DNA of 64,000 bases, taken from the NCBI GenBank assembly GCA_041394945.1, contig JAWKHH010000001.1, forward strand, positions 1 through 64,000. The letters are read 5' to 3'. The stretch comes from Bryobacteraceae bacterium. GTDB taxonomy: Bacteria; Acidobacteriota; Terriglobia; Bryobacterales; Bryobacteraceae. The notes below the pieces were generated by a model. The model was not told where the DNA came from. It saw only the letters and a list, made by a program, of their open reading frames with translations, and did not search any database. Positions 42,300 to 49,795 of the stretch are shown one piece after another (position 1 is the first letter of the stretch; every line of letters begins with the position of its first letter). Position numbers and translations under genes: made by a program.

Positions 42300-43265
42300 T
42301 TACTGCCCTGTGCGGCGAGCCGGCCGCTTTCCGGCTTCGAGCGCGGGCGGAGCCCAGCCGCCTTGAAACTGTCCGTTTGTTGAAGCAGGTGCGTAGACAA
42401 TCGGCGCGGGCTCAACTTGCACCAGATCGCGAATGCGCCAGGCCGGAATGGCTTGACCGAGGTCCATCGGAAGATCCGGCGCCTGCTTTGATTTGTCCGG
42501 CAGGACCTTCCCGGTCGTCACAACACCCAGAATCAGGCCCGAATCGCGGTGGCAAATCGGGCTACCGCTGTTCCCTGCCATGACTTTAAAATCAACATCG
42601 AACGAGGCCTCGTCACCATCGAGTGGCAAGTGGCTCGAAATTACTCCGAAGCGAACCAAAGGATAGCCGTCGGTCGTGGGCTGTCCCGATGGAAAACCCA
42701 TAGGATAGACTTGGGCGCCTTGCCCAATCCCGGCAGCTCGGCTTGCAATCGGATCTGCAAGTTGGCGTGCTGGAATTGTCACAAAGCGGGCTATGTCGTC
42801 GGGTAGCCGTGATTTCAGGATCGCGATATCAGAAGTCGGATGTTCAAGCCAGAGCGGAGCACCATTCTCGCGGATTGGAATGAGAATGCGACGCGTACCA
42901 CTCCGTTTTGAGCGATCAGGAACGTACAGCGTTGCGAAATCGGTCCTCATCCCTTGGAGGAGATGGGCAGCAGTAATCGCTAGAAACGGCTTGTCAACAC
43001 CAGACGGACTGCGGAGGAAGAAGATAGTTCCCGCCGTGTCTGAACCCGCCACCAGAAATGTCGATTCGGCCACTGCCCGAATAAAGCCCTCCGGTGAAAA
43101 TTCACCGCCCGCGACCCGTGGAAACGTCTGATCCGGCCGCCCGGGTCCGACCACGACCTGGGCGGTGACGCACAGCGAGTTCGTATAGCTCACGCAGGCG
43201 ACAGTCCGAGCCAAGCACAGGACACACCGGATTGACCAACCGAATCTCATGCCCGACGTTAACAT
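42300..43265 (-). CDS. Secreted S1-type (trypsin-like) serine protease
   Basis: 321 residues from ATG 43265; ATG 43250 is an alternative. Signal peptide-like N terminus, then the triad: AITAAHLL (His), TSDIAILKS (Asp) and VMAGNSGSPICHRD (Ser), in the order and spacing of a trypsin fold. C-terminal tail is Pro/Ala-rich. Codon composition and GC are visibly lower than the neighbours (many AAA, TTT-like and ATT codons), which may mean recent acquisition. Neither ATG has a Shine-Dalgarno. Three phased GTTACAG repeats lie 8-46 bp upstream. Confidence 0.8.
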   Translation of the reverse strand: MLTSGMRFGWSIRCVLCLARTVACVSYTNSLCVTAQVVVGPGRPDQTFPRVAGGEFSPEGFIRAVAESTFLVAGSDTAGTIFFLRSPSGVDKPFLAITAAHLLQGMRTDFATLYVPDRSKRSGTRRILIPIRENGAPLWLEHPTSDIAILKSRLPDDIARFVTIPARQLADPIASRAAGIGQGAQVYPMGFPSGQPTTDGYPLVRFGVISSHLPLDGDEASFDVDFKVMAGNSGSPICHRDSGLILGVVTTGKVLPDKSKQAPDLPMDLGQAIPAWRIRDLVQVEPAPIVYAPASTNGQFQGGWAPPALEAGKRPARRTGQ

Positions 43266-43272
43266 GCAACCC

Positions 43273-43311
43273 GTTACAGAGGAGTTACAGAGAACGGTTT
43301 TGTTGTTACAG
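43273..43311 (-). promoter_or_regulatory. Three phased direct repeats GTTACAG (CTGTAAC on the coding strand)
   Basis: Identical 7-mers start at 43273, 43284 and 43305 on the plus strand, that is 11 and 21 bp apart, so on one face of the helix. Two of them are separated by exactly 4 bp, the layout of PhoB/OmpR-family sites (7 bp repeat, 4 bp gap). It lies entirely between the protease ATG and the end of the activase gene, in low-GC noncoding DNA, so it is most likely the control site of the protease. Confidence 0.55.
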
Positions 43312-43345
43312 GATCGTTTCAGTTGCGAGCGCAGCCAACGCCGAG

Positions 43346-46300
43346 TTAGTCGCCGGAGGCGTGGGAGCGGTGGGCGGGGTTCGAGGCAGCGAGCTGACCG
43401 ACGCTCACGTGGATGGTGGGCATCGCACCGTCGCCGTACTCGGCCTGCTCCTTGATGGCGGCGAGGCGCTCCTTGAGCATCTCGCGGCGGATGCGTGCTT
43501 CGAAGTCGCGCATCTGTTCGTCGATCGATGACTCCGTCTTCTTGTTGGCCACCATGTCTTCGCGGTAGCGCTTGAGGAAGTAGGAGATGGTCTCGGTCCG
43601 GATCTTGATCGAGCCGGTGGGCTTGTTCTCGTCGATGTCCTTGAAGCAGAAGTAGGGCGTTCCGGAGTGTTCGACGATCTCCTCGACGACGGTGTAGATG
43701 GGCGCGTCGTGTCCGCACTTGAACGAGGACAGTTCGAGTGCGACGAGGTTCGGATGCCGGGCGATGTACTTCGCCGCCCAGACCTTACGCGAGGTGTTTT
43801 CCGAGTAGGAGTTCTTCCAGACGTCGCTGATGGACATCGGGTCCGGGATCTCGCCGGAGCGGACCTCGTCACCGAACAAGCGCCAGACGATGTCCTCGTC
43901 GATGGGGAGGGCGTCCTGGGCGAAGACGGGATAGCCGAGCTTCTGGAACTCCTCAAGGATTTCGTGATTGCAGCCCGGGTCGTTGTGATAGGGACGGCCG
44001 AGGAGGACGATGCCCAGCCGGTCTTCACGCTCCAGTTGCTCGAGGACTTCCCTGCCCTGGCCGCGCAGGATAACGTTGTTGAAGACGTCGAGCGCCTTGT
44101 AGCCTTCGCGCACGGCGCGTGCGTTCTCTTCGGGCGACAGGCCGAGGATATCGGCGAACTGCTCCCACATCTGGCGTTCGAAGATCTCGGGCTTGCCGAC
44201 GTTGACGAACGTATCGAGGAACGTGACGCCCTTTTCGGCGAACAGGTCGCCTTCCTTGGTGAACGCGGCTTTGACGGCGGCGGGCGTGGTGGCCACGGTG
44301 GGGCACGAGCGTGAGCCTTGCACTCCCGAGAGGTCGCTGGTGAGGCAATCGATCATCGGGAAGAAGATGATGTCCATCGGCTTCTTGGCGTGGTGGACAT
44401 ACAGGAGGTTGTGGACGTGCGGGATGCCGAGCTTCGAGGGGAAGCAGGGGTCGATGGAGCCGCGCTTGGCGCCCGCCTTGTAGAGCTCTTCGCTCGTATA
44501 GTCGGACCAGACGATGTTGGTGTGCTGGATGCCGAGCGACAGGAAGTAGCCGGTGAACACGGGAGCCTGCGAGTACATGTTGAGCACCCGCGGCATGCCG
44601 ATACGGAGGGAGGCGCGCTTCTTCATGGCTTCGGCGCGGCGCTTCTGCGAGCCGGTGAGTTGGAGGCGCGGCATGGGGTCGGCGATGTTGGGAACGTCGG
44701 GGGCGCGGAAGACGGCGCGAGCGGCCACTTCGACGAGGTTCGGGTTTTCCTTCTTCACCTTGTCGAGCCCGCCTTTGATCTGGCGCATCTCGTTGATGTC
44801 TTCCACCGTGCCTTTTTCGCAGGTGGCGATGATGAGACGCTGGGTGCCTTCTTCGAGCGGCACCTTCGACTTAGCGGGCCGATAGGCGGTCTCGTTCAAC
44901 TGCGTGGTCTTCACGTCGATGAACGTACGCAGGCACTTGTTCTTGCAGAAGTAGCAGCGCGTGGATTCCGATCGCGTGGTCTTGTACTCGATCCGCTGCA
45001 CGGCGTCGAGCCCGATGAAGCTCGAGACGCGGCCGTTGTCCCAAAGGCGGCCGGCTTCGAGACCGGCGCCGATAGCGCCCGCCTCGCCGCAATGCTGGTG
45101 GACAATGACGTCAGCCGAGACGTCCTTGCCCTTGAAGCGGGACTCGATGAAGTCGACCTGGGACTTCACGGCGGCCAGGTTGTACTGGGTGCCGCCCTGG
45201 AGCAGGAAGCGGCGGCCGATGGCGGAGAGGTTCGGGATCTGCGAGACGTAGAGCCAGATGTTCTTGGGCAGCACGTTGCAGAGGCCGGCCATGATCTCTT
45301 CGGGCTTCCAGCCCTGCCGCTGGAAGTCGACGATGTCGGACTGCATGAAGACGGCGCATCCGTAGCCGAACGACGGATAGCCGGTGGCTCCGAAGGCGAC
45401 ATCGGCGAACTGCTCCACCGGGTAGCCGAAGCCCTGGGCGGTGGATTGCAGGAAGTAGCCGTTGCCGGCGGAGCACTGGGTGTTGAGCTTGAAATCCTTG
45501 ACGCGGCCGTTTTTCAAGATGATGATCTTGATGTCCTGGCCGCCGACATCGCAGATGACGTCGACATCGTCATAGAAATGGAGCCCGGCCTGAGTGTGGG
45601 CGACGGTCTCAACGACGGCGGCGTCGGCGCCGATGACGTCCTTGAGGATGTCCTTCGCATAGCCGGTGGTGCCCACGCCGAGCACTTTGAGGGACGCGCC
45701 CTGATCGGAGATCTGCTTTTCGAGCTTGGCGAATATCTCCATGGTGTCTTCGAGCGGGTTGCCCTTGGAAAGCTGATAGGCCTTGGCCAGAATCCGGCGT
45801 TCCTTATCCTTGGAGATCAGAACAGCTTTCGTAGAGGTAGAGCCGCCGTCGATGCCGATGAAGCCTTCGATCACCTCGCCGGCGCGGAAGGCCGCGGGCT
45901 CGAACTTCGAGTGGCGGTACTTGTTCTTGAAGGTATCGAGATCGGCGGCGTTCTTGGCCAGGCCACCGGCGCCACCCTTCTTCTTCTTCTCCTCTTCGCG
46001 GCCGACCCGGATGTACCACTCGAGTTTTTCGTAGCCTTTGTACCGGCCGACGTCGTCGGATTCGTCCTTGCCAAACTCGACCGCGCCAAGGGCGGCGAAG
46101 TACTGACCGTTCGTCGGGACCTTGATCAGTTCTTCGGGCGGCACGCCTTCGGGGAGCGGCGTGTTGCGCTCAGCCCAGATCTTGGGGATGTTGGAGCGCC
46201 AGCAATCCTGCATCCCTTTGATGTAGGTGTTGGGACCGCCGAGCAGAAGCACTTCAGGGCGCAGCGTGTTGCCGCGCGTGAGTACAGAGAGGTTCTGCAT

Positions 46301-46915
46301 GACGATGGCCTCGAACAGCGACGCCATCATCTCGTCGGCGGGCACGCCGGATTTCTGCAAGCCGTTGATATCGGTTTCCGCGAAGACGCCGCACTTGCCG
46401 GCCACCGGATGCAGCTTCAGGCCGACGTAGCCCATCTTGCAGAGATCGTCGGCGGGGATGCGGAGCTTGGCGTTGATCTTGTCGATGACGGCGCCGGTGC
46501 CGCCGGCGCACTTGTCGTTCATCGACGGGAGCTTCTTCTTGCGGCCCGTTTCCGGGTCCTCTTTGAAGATGATGATTTTCGCGTCCTGCCCGCCGAGCTC
46601 GACAACCGAACCGCAATTGGGATACAGCTTCTCGACGGCAAGCGAAACGGCATTGACTTCCTGGACGAACTTGGCGCCGAGGTGGCGGCCGATGCCGCTG
46701 CCGCCGGAGCCCGTGATGAACACGCGGCAGTTCTCCTGCTTGAAGCCGGGGATCTCTGTTTCGAACCGTTTCAGAAACTCGAGCGTTTTCTCGGGCTGCT
46801 TGGTGTCGTGGCGTTGATAGTCCTGCCACAGCACTTCGTCCGTAGCGGCATCGATGACAACGGACTTGACCGTCGTCGATCCGATGTCGAGCCCGATCAT
46901 GAATTGGCGTTCCAC
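43346..46915 (-). CDS. Tandem BadF/HgdC-type activator ATPase with DUF2229 domain
   Basis: 1189 residues. Two ASKHA ATPase domains in one chain. Domain 1 (about 1-300): GLDIGSTTVKSVV, TGSGGSGIGR, MNDKCAGGTGAVI and AGKCGVFAETDI. Domain 2 (about 350-640): GIDGGSTSTKAVLI, LNTQCSAGNGYFL and GYGCAVFMQSD. In the HgdC homodimer one Cys pair per subunit jointly holds a [4Fe-4S] cluster; here both Cys pairs are kept within one polypeptide. After about 650 comes CYFCKNKCLRTF and a long DUF2229-like C-terminal part. It would drive ATP-dependent injection of low-potential electrons into the partner gene product 37 bp upstream. Confidence 0.85.
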   Translation of the reverse strand: MERQFMIGLDIGSTTVKSVVIDAATDEVLWQDYQRHDTKQPEKTLEFLKRFETEIPGFKQENCRVFITGSGGSGIGRHLGAKFVQEVNAVSLAVEKLYPNCGSVVELGGQDAKIIIFKEDPETGRKKKLPSMNDKCAGGTGAVIDKINAKLRIPADDLCKMGYVGLKLHPVAGKCGVFAETDINGLQKSGVPADEMMASLFEAIVMQNLSVLTRGNTLRPEVLLLGGPNTYIKGMQDCWRSNIPKIWAERNTPLPEGVPPEELIKVPTNGQYFAALGAVEFGKDESDDVGRYKGYEKLEWYIRVGREEEKKKKGGAGGLAKNAADLDTFKNKYRHSKFEPAAFRAGEVIEGFIGIDGGSTSTKAVLISKDKERRILAKAYQLSKGNPLEDTMEIFAKLEKQISDQGASLKVLGVGTTGYAKDILKDVIGADAAVVETVAHTQAGLHFYDDVDVICDVGGQDIKIIILKNGRVKDFKLNTQCSAGNGYFLQSTAQGFGYPVEQFADVAFGATGYPSFGYGCAVFMQSDIVDFQRQGWKPEEIMAGLCNVLPKNIWLYVSQIPNLSAIGRRFLLQGGTQYNLAAVKSQVDFIESRFKGKDVSADVIVHQHCGEAGAIGAGLEAGRLWDNGRVSSFIGLDAVQRIEYKTTRSESTRCYFCKNKCLRTFIDVKTTQLNETAYRPAKSKVPLEEGTQRLIIATCEKGTVEDINEMRQIKGGLDKVKKENPNLVEVAARAVFRAPDVPNIADPMPRLQLTGSQKRRAEAMKKRASLRIGMPRVLNMYSQAPVFTGYFLSLGIQHTNIVWSDYTSEELYKAGAKRGSIDPCFPSKLGIPHVHNLLYVHHAKKPMDIIFFPMIDCLTSDLSGVQGSRSCPTVATTPAAVKAAFTKEGDLFAEKGVTFLDTFVNVGKPEIFERQMWEQFADILGLSPEENARAVREGYKALDVFNNVILRGQGREVLEQLEREDRLGIVLLGRPYHNDPGCNHEILEEFQKLGYPVFAQDALPIDEDIVWRLFGDEVRSGEIPDPMSISDVWKNSYSENTSRKVWAAKYIARHPNLVALELSSFKCGHDAPIYTVVEEIVEHSGTPYFCFKDIDENKPTGSIKIRTETISYFLKRYREDMVANKKTESSIDEQMRDFEARIRREMLKERLAAIKEQAEYGDGAMPTIHVSVGQLAASNPAHRSHASGD

Positions 46916-46952
46916 GAGTAGAGGCGTCTCCTGTGCGTGCGAGCTTCAGCTA

Positions 46953-48752
46953 TTACTGTACAGCGAGCGCGGCCTTGGGGGCCCACTGCTCGGCTTTGGC
47001 GCGCTCGGCGATGTGGCGGGCGAAATTGGCGGCCGTTCCGACGGTGCCCTTGAAATGGGGCACCTTGTACATCGCGCGCTTCATTTCGGGATGCTCGTCG
47101 ACGAACATCCGCAGTTCTTCGAGGGTCATGCCGATGTCGTCGAGCGTTTCAGCGAACTCGCGCTTGGCCTTGTTCTTGGCCTCGCCGAGCGCCATCTGTA
47201 CGCGGGAGTGGGCGTTGACTTCGCCTTCGCCCGAGGTTTCGATCGGCAGGTAGATGATGTCTTTGTAGTGCGAGACGACGGCGGCCTGAGCGCCATCGGA
47301 CTGCGTGGAGGGCATGCAGCCGAAGGGCTTGAGGGAGAGGACCATGTGCGCAAGGTCCTTGTTCGAATAGTAGATATTCTTGGCGACTTCGAGGTGCCCT
47401 TCGCCGCCGCCAGCGCGGGAATTGTAGAAGGGGTGGCCGATGCGCTGCATCTCGTACTGATCCGCGAGGCGATGGGCGATGCCGCCGAGGGCATCGACGA
47501 GGCGGTGATACTCGCGCTTGAAGATAGCCTCGGCGATTTTGAGCTTGGCCACCTTGTTTCGGAAGTTCCACTCGATCCTTGCGCGCTTGCCGAGCTGCCA
47601 GATCGGCGGCAGCACGGCGCCCTGATCGAGGCCCTTCATATCCTTGTAGCGCTGGACGACCTGGTGGATCATGTAGGTGATCCAGGTTCCGACCGGTTCC
47701 ACCATCACCTGCGCGCCTTCGCGTTCGAGGAACTTGAACATATTGAAGTTGCCGTCGCCCTCGGTGGTCTGCGCCCAGAACTCGCCGGTGATCTTAACGA
47801 TGGGCTTGACGCGGAGGCGGTCGACTTCGATGTCGTCGTACATCGAGCGGCATTTTTCGAGCGAGGCGGTGAGGTCGTCGCCCGAAAGCTGATTGACGAA
47901 CTTGCCGAGGTATTCGGCCGTATCCTTGAATCCACCGAAGAACCCGCCGAGTTTGTCCTCGATCTGCCAGGGCTTCTTGTTGGCGAAGACCTCGTGCATG
48001 TAGTCCATGATCCGATCGAGGGTGTCGTCGGTCTGGCCGGCGTTCACTTCGAAGGGCCGGACGAGATAGGCCACCTCATTCAGGACATCTCCGGTGTTGA
48101 GGGAGTTGAGAATGCCGAGGAAGAAGTCGAGGTTCATATCGAGGCCGGCTTCGCAGTCGGTTTGCGAAAGCCCGCCCGATTGCTGGAAGAGGAGCACGCG
48201 GAAGCCGTCGAAGCCGGCATTGCGAAGGGCGAGGCGATACTCGGCTTCGTACATGCCGAAGCGGCAGGGTCCGCAGGCGCCGGCGGTAAAGAACACGTAG
48301 CGATCGATGATTTCCTGCTTGGTGAGCCCCTGCTCTTCGAGCCGCTGGAGATACTGCACGACGTTGCCCACGGTGAAGTAGGTGGGGTTGCACTGGCCGT
48401 TGTTGCCGAACTCCTTGCCGGTCTGGAAGGCGCTGACGTCTGGCGTGGGGATCACTTCGGCGAGATAGCCGAGCCCTTCGAGGGCGCCATGCACGAGCTT
48501 TTCGTGCTTCCACGTGAGTCCGCCGAACAGGAGAGTCGTGTGGCCGCGGTCGTTCTTGGTGAACGGACGTTCGGAGGGCCGCTTGAAGTGGTGGACCTCC
48601 TTTTTCTGAACGCCGTGCTCGCGTTCGAGGCGAGCGCGTTCCTCAGCCAGGCGCTTCTGGATGATCTGCTCGATGGAGTCCTCCGCCGATGCGCCGATCT
48701 GGACCAACCCGGCGCCGCTATTTGCTTTTGGCTCAAACGGTTGAGTGCTCAT
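46953..48752 (-). CDS. HgdB-like (double-cubane/2-hydroxyacyl-CoA dehydratase family) protein
   Basis: 599 residues from ATG 48752, chosen because GGGAGG lies 7 bp upstream and the product then begins MSTQPFEP. Residues about 40-80 are a charged helix; the body carries the Cys of the cluster site: EFGNNGQCNPTYFTVG, FFTAGACGPCRFGMYEAEYR and LKPFGCMPSTQSDG. The family reduces CoA-esters (2-hydroxyacyl-CoA dehydratase) or, in double-cubane proteins, small molecules by low-potential electrons from an ATP-driven reductase. Which of the two is not clear. It is the first gene of a two-gene operon with the activase. Confidence 0.8.
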   Translation of the reverse strand: MSTQPFEPKANSGAGLVQIGASAEDSIEQIIQKRLAEERARLEREHGVQKKEVHHFKRPSERPFTKNDRGHTTLLFGGLTWKHEKLVHGALEGLGYLAEVIPTPDVSAFQTGKEFGNNGQCNPTYFTVGNVVQYLQRLEEQGLTKQEIIDRYVFFTAGACGPCRFGMYEAEYRLALRNAGFDGFRVLLFQQSGGLSQTDCEAGLDMNLDFFLGILNSLNTGDVLNEVAYLVRPFEVNAGQTDDTLDRIMDYMHEVFANKKPWQIEDKLGGFFGGFKDTAEYLGKFVNQLSGDDLTASLEKCRSMYDDIEVDRLRVKPIVKITGEFWAQTTEGDGNFNMFKFLEREGAQVMVEPVGTWITYMIHQVVQRYKDMKGLDQGAVLPPIWQLGKRARIEWNFRNKVAKLKIAEAIFKREYHRLVDALGGIAHRLADQYEMQRIGHPFYNSRAGGGEGHLEVAKNIYYSNKDLAHMVLSLKPFGCMPSTQSDGAQAAVVSHYKDIIYLPIETSGEGEVNAHSRVQMALGEAKNKAKREFAETLDDIGMTLEELRMFVDEHPEMKRAMYKVPHFKGTVGTAANFARHIAERAKAEQWAPKAALAVQ

Positions 48753-48787
48753 CTCATGGCCTCCCTGGAAAGTGTCCAAGTACGTAC

Positions 48788-48813
48788 AGTATAGCCGACC
48801 TACGATAGTCGTA
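48788..48813 (-). promoter_or_regulatory. -10 element and dyad in front of the HgdB-like gene
   Basis: TATACT on the minus strand (48788-48793) is followed after 35 bases by the ATG at 48752. Upstream, between the -10 and the expected -35 position, is the dyad TACGA-TAG-TCGTA (48801-48813), placed like an operator. No convincing -35 hexamer. Confidence 0.4.
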
Positions 48814-48948
48814 CCACTACTCCATGACGTAGTTTGCACCGAACGGGCGCCAGGAAAAAAGGGGCATGCAGTGAAGTGCGACAAACCCGGACTGAAAGGT
48901 CCAGATTGGTTATCAACGGTTGAGGGCCCGGGCAAGGGCCGACCATCC

Positions 48949-48954
48949 TATACT
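48949..48954 (+). promoter_or_regulatory. TATACT -10 element 11 bp before the DUF3667-like gene
   Basis: TATACT, 11 bases, then ATG at 48966. No Shine-Dalgarno precedes the ATG. Consistent with a leader of only about 5 bases. Confidence 0.35.
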
Positions 48955-48965
48955 CATTGGAATCA

Positions 48966-49751
48966 ATGTCTGAGAGCCCTAGCGCGTCCTGTCCTTCCTG
49001 CGGCACGGTGTTCATGGGAACGTACTGCCACGATTGCGGAGAGAAACAGGTCCACGAGCACGATTGGACGTGGAGCCATTTCTTCCATCACCTGGTGCAT
49101 GAGATCGTCCATGTGGACGCCAAGATCTTTCAGACCTTCTGGCTGCTGTTCCGGCGGCCTGGCTTTCTCACGGCCGAGTATTGGGCGGGACGGCGCGTCC
49201 CGTTTCTGTCGCCGCTTCGGGTGTACCTGATTGGCGCGGCGGTGCATTTCGTCGCCGTGCACTATGGTCTGTTTCGAACCAACGTGATCCAGGTAGGCCG
49301 GCGGGAATCGTCGTCGAACGAGATCATGGACGCGGTGGCGGCGATCGCGGGGATCGCGAACCGGGCGGAGGAACTGCACAGGCATTTCGAGGCGGTTTAC
49401 AAATTCACGGTCTACCTGGGGCCGCTGGTGCTGGCGGCGGCGGCATGGATGTGGTTTCGACGGGCGCGGCCGTACTTCATTCAGCACCTGATCTTCGCCA
49501 CGCACATATACGCGTTCTGGTTTCTGGTGACGCCGCTGAACTCGGTGGTGGGGCGGGCGCGGGTGCTGCTGCCGTTCGTGACGGCGGTTTACCTCTTCTT
49601 CGCCACACGGCGGTTGTACGGAGGCTCCCTGTGGACGAATATCGGCCGAGCGGTTTTCCTGCGAGTGGCGCTGATCATCGCCGAAATGGCGGCCATCGGC
49701 GGGGCGATCGCCGGAGCGCTGTTTTGGGCGTTTTCGAACCGGGCGCACTGA
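48966..49751 (+). CDS. DUF3667-like membrane protein with N-terminal zinc ribbon
   Basis: 261 residues from ATG 48966; a TTG at 48957 would add three residues. The N terminus has CPSCGTVFMGTYCHDCGEKQ, a four-Cys zinc ribbon (about 9-30), then FFHHLVHEIVHVDAKIFQTFWLLFRRPGFLTAEYWAGRR, the DUF3667 signature, and five or six transmembrane segments (about 90-255). Function unknown. Divergent from the HgdB-like gene; the 213 bp between holds two promoters. Confidence 0.78.
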   Translation: MSESPSASCPSCGTVFMGTYCHDCGEKQVHEHDWTWSHFFHHLVHEIVHVDAKIFQTFWLLFRRPGFLTAEYWAGRRVPFLSPLRVYLIGAAVHFVAVHYGLFRTNVIQVGRRESSSNEIMDAVAAIAGIANRAEELHRHFEAVYKFTVYLGPLVLAAAAWMWFRRARPYFIQHLIFATHIYAFWFLVTPLNSVVGRARVLLPFVTAVYLFFATRRLYGGSLWTNIGRAVFLRVALIIAEMAAIGGAIAGALFWAFSNRAH

Positions 49752-49795
49752 GGCGCGGGCCGGGGCATGAGACAATAGAGGTCTCCAACACCCTA

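Noticed and set aside
44318..46921. 867-codon plus-strand frame opposite the activase
   Set aside because: It mirrors a gene with two ATPase motifs and Cys pairs; the antisense product has no recognisable features.
46854..48794. 646-codon plus-strand frame opposite the HgdB-like gene
   Set aside because: Antisense of a well-supported gene; composition typical for frame shadows.
48920..48954. TTGAGG as -35 for the TATACT at 48949
   Set aside because: The spacer would be 23 bp, too long for sigma70.
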